A stretch of 64,000 nt of DNA. Origin: Pseudomonas sp. B21-023 (lineage in GTDB: Bacteria > Pseudomonadota > Gammaproteobacteria > Pseudomonadales > Pseudomonadaceae). The stretch spans positions 2,081,501 to 2,145,500 of the forward strand of contig NZ_CP087190.1 in the NCBI RefSeq assembly GCF_024749165.1, given 5' to 3'. The notes under the pieces were generated by a model that saw only the letters and a program-made list of their open reading frames with translations, was not told the origin of the DNA and did no database searches. Positions 60,307 to 64,000 of the stretch are shown piece by piece (the stretch's first letter is position 1; every line of letters starts with the position of its first letter). The position numbers and the translations under genes were made by a program.

Positions 60307-61523
60307 CCCCACAGCCCCATCTGCACGGGCGCCTGAGGTTCACGCAGGCGGGCCCGAAGCAGGCCGCTGCGCAGCTCGGCCTGGGCCGGGCGGTAGTCAC
60401 TGGTGACGATGAACGGGCGGGCCTTCTCCAGCACGCAGCGCAACTGGATCAGGTCGTCGTAGCGGATGCGCCGCTCCCGGCGCAGGGTGACCAGGCGCTG
60501 CACGCTGCGCAGGCCGATACCGGGGATGCGCGCCAGCAACGCCGGTTCGGCGCGGTTGACGTCCAGCGGGAAGACCTCGCGGTTGGCCAGCGCCCAGGCC
60601 AGCTTGGGGTCGATGTCCAGGGCCAGGTTGCCGGTCTCGCCCAGCAGTTCGCCGGCCTTGTAGCCGTAACCGCGCAGGAGGAAGTCGGCCTGGTACAGGC
60701 GGTGTTCGCGCAGCAGCGGCGGCGCGGCCAGGGGCACGCTGGAGGGGCTGTCGGGGATCGGGCTGAAGGCGGAGTAATAGACCCGTTTGAGTCCATAGCC
60801 CTGGTACAGCGACTCGGCGTTGCGCAGCAAGGTGCTGTCGTCGGTGGCGTCGGCGCCGACGATGACCTGAGTGCTCTGCCCGGCGGGGGTGAAGCGTGGT
60901 GCCCGTGGTTCGCCGGCGACGGCCTGCTGGCCGTGGTGGATCACGCCCATGGCCTGGCGGATGGTGCTGGCGCGCTTTTCCGGGGCCAGGCGCTGAAGGC
61001 TGGCGTCGGTGGGCAGTTCGATGTTCACGCTCAGCCGATCGGCCAGGCGCCCGGCCTCCTCGATCAGCAGCGGGTCGGCGTCGGGGATGGTCTTGAGGTG
61101 GATGTAACCGCGAAAGGCATGCTCTTCGCGCAGCAGGCGCGCCACCCGGATCAGTTGCTCCATGGTGTAGTCGGCCGAGCGGATGATGCCTGAGCTGAGG
61201 AACAGGCCGCTGATGCAGTTGCGCCGGTAGAAATCCAGGGTCAGGCGCACCACCTCCTCGGGGCTGAAGCGTGCCCGGGGCACGTTGCTGGAGCGGCGGT
61301 TGACGCAGTACTGGCAGTCGTACAGGCAGAAGTTGGTCAGCAGCACCTTGAGCAGCGACACGCAGCGGCCATCGGGGGTGTAGCTGTGGCAGATGCCCAT
61401 GCCATCGGTGGCGCCGAGGCCGTCGCGGCCGCGCGAGCTGCGCTTGGGCGCGCCGCTGCTGGCGCAGGACGCGTCGTACTTGGCGGCGTCGGCAAGGATG
61501 CCGAGTTTGGCGATGAGTTGCAT
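60303..61523 (-). CDS. Putative DNA modification/repair radical SAM protein (TIGR03916-type)
   Basis: 406 residues from ATG 61523 (MQLIAKLGILADAAKYDASC), which fits the family N-terminus; longer starts fall inside or before the LexA-type operator. Radical SAM cluster CLYDCQYC (CX3CX2C) near residue 66, SSGIIRSADYTMEQL, and a C-terminal helix-hairpin-helix LLARIPGIGLRSVQRLV that would bind DNA. Co-transcribed with the DUF4130 protein and behind an SOS box, which supports a role in DNA damage. Substrate and reaction are unknown. Confidence 0.87.
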   Translation of the reverse strand: MQLIAKLGILADAAKYDASCASSGAPKRSSRGRDGLGATDGMGICHSYTPDGRCVSLLKVLLTNFCLYDCQYCVNRRSSNVPRARFSPEEVVRLTLDFYRRNCISGLFLSSGIIRSADYTMEQLIRVARLLREEHAFRGYIHLKTIPDADPLLIEEAGRLADRLSVNIELPTDASLQRLAPEKRASTIRQAMGVIHHGQQAVAGEPRAPRFTPAGQSTQVIVGADATDDSTLLRNAESLYQGYGLKRVYYSAFSPIPDSPSSVPLAAPPLLREHRLYQADFLLRGYGYKAGELLGETGNLALDIDPKLAWALANREVFPLDVNRAEPALLARIPGIGLRSVQRLVTLRRERRIRYDDLIQLRCVLEKARPFIVTSDYRPAQAELRSGLLRARLREPQAPVQMGLWG

Positions 61524-61541
61524 GGAGTGGTTCGCTGAATA

Positions 61542-61557
61542 CTGAATATTCATACAG
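61542..61557 (-). promoter_or_regulatory. LexA (SOS) operator
   Basis: CTG-AATATTCATA-CAG fits the CTG-N10-CAG LexA box and extends symmetrically to ATACTG...CAGTAT (61539-61560). It ends 19 bases before the start codon of the radical SAM gene, where repression would block transcription. Confidence 0.75.
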
Positions 61558-61636
61558 TATTTCGGGATTGGTCTGATGGCAAGGGTTTCTGATCGGCCAG
61601 GCGCTGCCAAGTCCCCCGTGGAACGCCCGAGCGCTC

Positions 61637-61654
61637 GATTACAGAATTGTAATC
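61637..61654 (+). promoter_or_regulatory. CopR/CzcR-like palindrome before the efflux operon
   Basis: GATTACA-GAAT-TGTAATC, perfect 7-bp arms, about 80 bases before the czcC start. It resembles the CopR box before copA (ATTACAGAATTGTAAT against CTGACA-N5-GTAAT), so an OmpR-type metal-responsive regulator is likely. Confidence 0.65.
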
Positions 61655-61736
61655 TTCACGCCACTCCCCAGATAACCAAGGCTCCCTAAAGTCCCTCGCC
61701 AAAGCATTCCGCCGCTTGTCGACGAGGACTTCCGCC

Positions 61737-62951
61737 GTGCCCATCCCCCGCAAGATCGCCTTGCTCTGCCTGTTGCTGGCCGGCCCTGCCGGCGCCGAGG
61801 GCCTGAGCCTGGACCAGGCGCTCGACGCCGCCTTTGCCCAGAACCCGGACTTCGCCGCCATCGGCCGTGAGATCGGCATCGCCGAAGGCGAGCGCCGCCA
61901 GGCCGGGCTGATCCCCAACCCCGAGCTGTCCTGGGAGGTCGAGGACACCCGCCGCGACACCAGCACCACCACCGTGACCCTCAGCCAGGCCCTGGAACTG
62001 GGCGGCAAGCGCGGTGCACGGATCGAAGTGGCCGAGACCGGCCAGGCGATCGCCCGGCTGGAGCTCGAGCGTCAGCGCAACAGCCTGCGTGCCGATGTGA
62101 TCCAGGCCTTCCATGCCGCTTTGCGGGCACAGACCGCGCTGGAGTTGGCGCAACAGTCGCAGGCGCTGACCGAGCGTGGCCTGCGGGTGGTGGAAGGGCG
62201 GGTGCGAGCCGGACAGTCCTCGCCGGTGGAGGCCACCCGCGCCCAGGTCCAGCTGGCCCAGGCCGAGGCGGCGGTGCGTCGGGCGCGCACCGAACGTGGC
62301 GTGGCCAACCAGACCCTGGCGCGTCTGACGGGCAGTGCCGAGGCCCGCTTCGACCGACTCGACGCCAGCTCGCTCTCGCCAGGCCCGGCGCCCAAGGCCG
62401 AACGCCTGCTGGCCACGGTCGAGCAGACCGCCGAATGGCGCCTGGCCGCGGCGCAGATCGAGCGTGGCGATGCCAGCCTGGGCTCCGAGAAGGCCCAGCG
62501 CATCCCCAACCTGACCGTGAGCCTGGGCAGCCAGTACAGCCGTGAGGCGCGTGAGCGGGTCAATGTGGTGGGGTTGTCCATGCCGCTGCCGCTGTTCGAC
62601 CGCAACCAGGGCAACGTACTGGCCGCCGCGCGCCGCGCCGACCAGGCCCGTGACCTGCGCAACGCCGTCGAACTGCGCCTGCGCAGTGAAACCCGCAGTG
62701 CCCTGGACCAGTGGGGCACGGCCATGGGCGAGGTGCAGGCTTATGACCGCACCATCCTGCCCGCCGCCCAGCAGGCGGTGGACACCGCCACCCGAGGCTT
62801 CGAGATGGGCAAGTTCGCCTTCCTCGATGTGCTCGATGCGCAGCGCACGTTGATCGAGGCGCGCGGGCTTTACCTTGACGCGCTGGCCCAGGCGACCGAT
62901 GCGCGAGCGCAGGTGGAACGCATCTACGGCGAGCTTCCGACAGGACTGTGA
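61737..62951 (+). CDS. czcC: CzcC-type outer-membrane efflux protein (TolC family)
   Basis: 404 residues from GTG 61737, with GACGAGGA nine bases upstream; TTG 61716 has no such site. Signal peptide ending AGA near residue 20. Tandem OEP repeats with long coiled coils (ALELAQQSQALTERGLRVVEG, VNVVGLSMPLPLFDRNQGN). Outer-membrane channel of an RND metal-efflux pump; next gene is the adaptor. Confidence 0.92.
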   Translation: MPIPRKIALLCLLLAGPAGAEGLSLDQALDAAFAQNPDFAAIGREIGIAEGERRQAGLIPNPELSWEVEDTRRDTSTTTVTLSQALELGGKRGARIEVAETGQAIARLELERQRNSLRADVIQAFHAALRAQTALELAQQSQALTERGLRVVEGRVRAGQSSPVEATRAQVQLAQAEAAVRRARTERGVANQTLARLTGSAEARFDRLDASSLSPGPAPKAERLLATVEQTAEWRLAAAQIERGDASLGSEKAQRIPNLTVSLGSQYSREARERVNVVGLSMPLPLFDRNQGNVLAAARRADQARDLRNAVELRLRSETRSALDQWGTAMGEVQAYDRTILPAAQQAVDTATRGFEMGKFAFLDVLDAQRTLIEARGLYLDALAQATDARAQVERIYGELPTGL

Positions 62952-62972
62952 ACGGGGGCTGCTGCGCAGCCC

Positions 62973-63038
62973 TATCGCCGGCGAGCCGGCTCCCACTCGG
63001 ATCCGCGTCAACCCTTGTGGGAGCCGGCTCACCGTCGA
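62973..63038. repeat. REP palindrome pair (degenerate)
   Basis: Arms GAGCCGGCTCCCAC (62983-62996) and GTGGGAGCCGGCTC (63017-63030) are exact; outer parts are diverged from the REP core seen at 20157 and 40724. It lies inside the czcC-czcB spacer, so the repeat is within an operon. Confidence 0.8.
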
Positions 63039-63070
63039 TCTGACAGACGACATTTCAAGCAGGAGCAACA

Positions 63071-64000
63071 ATGACCAACCCACGCAAGCTCGCCATCCTC
63101 GCCGCCGCCCTGGCCGTTATCGGCCTCGGTGGCGCGGCCTGGACCGGCACCCTTGGCAAGGCCGGCGGTGGCCAGGCCCAACACGACGACCACGGCGAAG
63201 CCGGCCATGGCCATGACGAAGAGAAGGACGACGGACACGGCCACGGCGAGTCCGCAGGCGAGGGGCATGGCGAGGAGGAGGGCCAACTGCACCTGACTGC
63301 CGAGCAGATCCGGGCCGCCGGTGTGCAGCTGGCCACCGCCGGCCCGCGCACCTTGGGCACTGCCATCAATTTCCCTGGCGAAATCCGTTTCGACGAAGAC
63401 CGCACCGCCCATGTAGTACCACGGGTTCCTGGCGTGGTCGAGTCGGTGCAGGCCGAGCTAGGCCAGGCGGTCAAGCGTGGCCAGGTGCTGGCAGTGATCG
63501 CCAGCCAGCAGATCTCTGAGCTGCGCAGCGAACAGCAGGCTGCGCAACGGCGCCTGGAGCTGGCGCGATTGACCTTCGAGCGTGAAAAACAGTTGTGGCA
63601 GGAGCGCATCAGCGCCGAGCAGGACTACCTGCTGGCCCGACAGGCGCTGCAGGAGGCCGAGATCGCCGCCGCCAACGCCGGGCAGAAGGTCGCCGCGGTG
63701 GCGCCGGCCGGCAAGGGCAACCGCTACGAACTGCGCGCACCGTTCGACGCGATGGTAGTGGAAAAGCACCTGACCGTGGGCGAGGTGGTGGACGAGACCA
63801 GCAATGCCTTCACGCTATCCGACCTGAGCCGGGTCTGGGCCACCTTCGCCGTGGCCCCGCGCGACCTGGACAAGGTGGTCAGTGGCCGTGGCGTCAGCGT
63901 CAGCGCGCCGGACCTCGGCGCCCAGGTGGAGGGCAAGGTCAACTACGTCGGCAGCCTGCTCGGCGAGCAGAACCGCGCCGCCACCGTGCGCGCCACCCTG
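63071..64000 (+). CDS. czcB: CzcB-type RND periplasmic adaptor, 3' end outside window
   Basis: 310 residues visible from ATG 63071 (AGGAG upstream), open to the window edge. Membrane anchor or signal at residues 7-30, a His/Asp/Glu-rich metal-binding segment at about 37-72, then the membrane-fusion-protein lipoyl and coiled-coil hairpin (GVVESVQAELGQAVKRGQVLAVI, ELARLTFEREKQLWQERI). His-rich segments are typical of CzcB/CusB-like heavy-metal pumps. The RND pump gene should follow. Confidence 0.93.
   Translation, partial: MTNPRKLAILAAALAVIGLGGAAWTGTLGKAGGGQAQHDDHGEAGHGHDEEKDDGHGHGESAGEGHGEEEGQLHLTAEQIRAAGVQLATAGPRTLGTAINFPGEIRFDEDRTAHVVPRVPGVVESVQAELGQAVKRGQVLAVIASQQISELRSEQQAAQRRLELARLTFEREKQLWQERISAEQDYLLARQALQEAEIAAANAGQKVAAVAPAGKGNRYELRAPFDAMVVEKHLTVGEVVDETSNAFTLSDLSRVWATFAVAPRDLDKVVSGRGVSVSAPDLGAQVEGKVNYVGSLLGEQNRAATVRATL

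Overview
The window is a GC-rich gammaproteobacterial chromosome segment, most likely from a Pseudomonas of the P. putida group. The evidence is a 13-gene nuo operon with fused nuoCD, a second elongation factor G gene outside the str operon, putida-type REP palindromes (core CGCCGGCAAGCCGGCTCC), and typical Pseudomonas lipoproteins, TonB receptors and copper genes. No tRNA, rRNA, IS element, integrase or CRISPR array was recognised.

Layout. (1) 1-11720: part of a Ysc/Psc-family type III secretion system (T3SS). A leftward operon (sctN-sctO-sctP, cut by the window edge) and a rightward operon (sctW, tyeA-like, sycN-like, sctX, sctY, sctV, then tip protein, chaperone and two translocators) follow the P. 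aeruginosa psc/pcr/pop order. The pcrR and pcrG equivalents are absent, and an unrecognised 402-residue protein follows sctB. Three promoter-like elements with the same architecture (TA[AC]AAA core, GCG[GC]C at position 10, -10 hexamer 46 nt from the start of the core) face sctN, sctW and the tip-protein gene; they look like an ExsA-type regulon. (2) 11777-15450: leftward copper-resistance genes (copA, copB, a DUF411 metal-binding protein, a YqaA membrane protein) behind a CopR-type box. (3) 15447-20061: tRNA hydroxylation protein TrhP, an AI-2E-family permease and a TonB receptor with a low-GC internal patch. (4) 20245-35252: the complete nuoA-N operon for respiratory complex I, with a terminator after nuoN. 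(5) 35253-46519: an AT-rich nuoA upstream region, a YhhN family protein, isocitrate lyase, a short secretin-domain protein, a SulP transporter, EF-G2, two small unknown proteins, an aminotransferase and several small envelope proteins. (6) 46545-52488: Lrp/LysE pair, a sirtuin, RidA, GNAT, EamA and AraC-family genes. (7) 52591-59313: AhpD-like protein, acyl-CoA-dehydrogenase-like flavoprotein, a complete ABC importer and a Fur-boxed TonB siderophore receptor. (8) 59464-61523: a DUF4130 protein and a DNA-repair-type radical SAM enzyme behind a LexA box. (9) 61637-64000: the start of a CzcCBA-type heavy-metal efflux operon behind a palindrome resembling the CopR box.

The least explained parts are the T3SS with its unknown terminal gene and shared promoter signature, the SOS-boxed radical SAM/DUF4130 pair, and the flavoprotein-ABC importer cluster. 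Product names come from motif and family recognition by eye. Regulatory sites are pattern matches, not tested sites.
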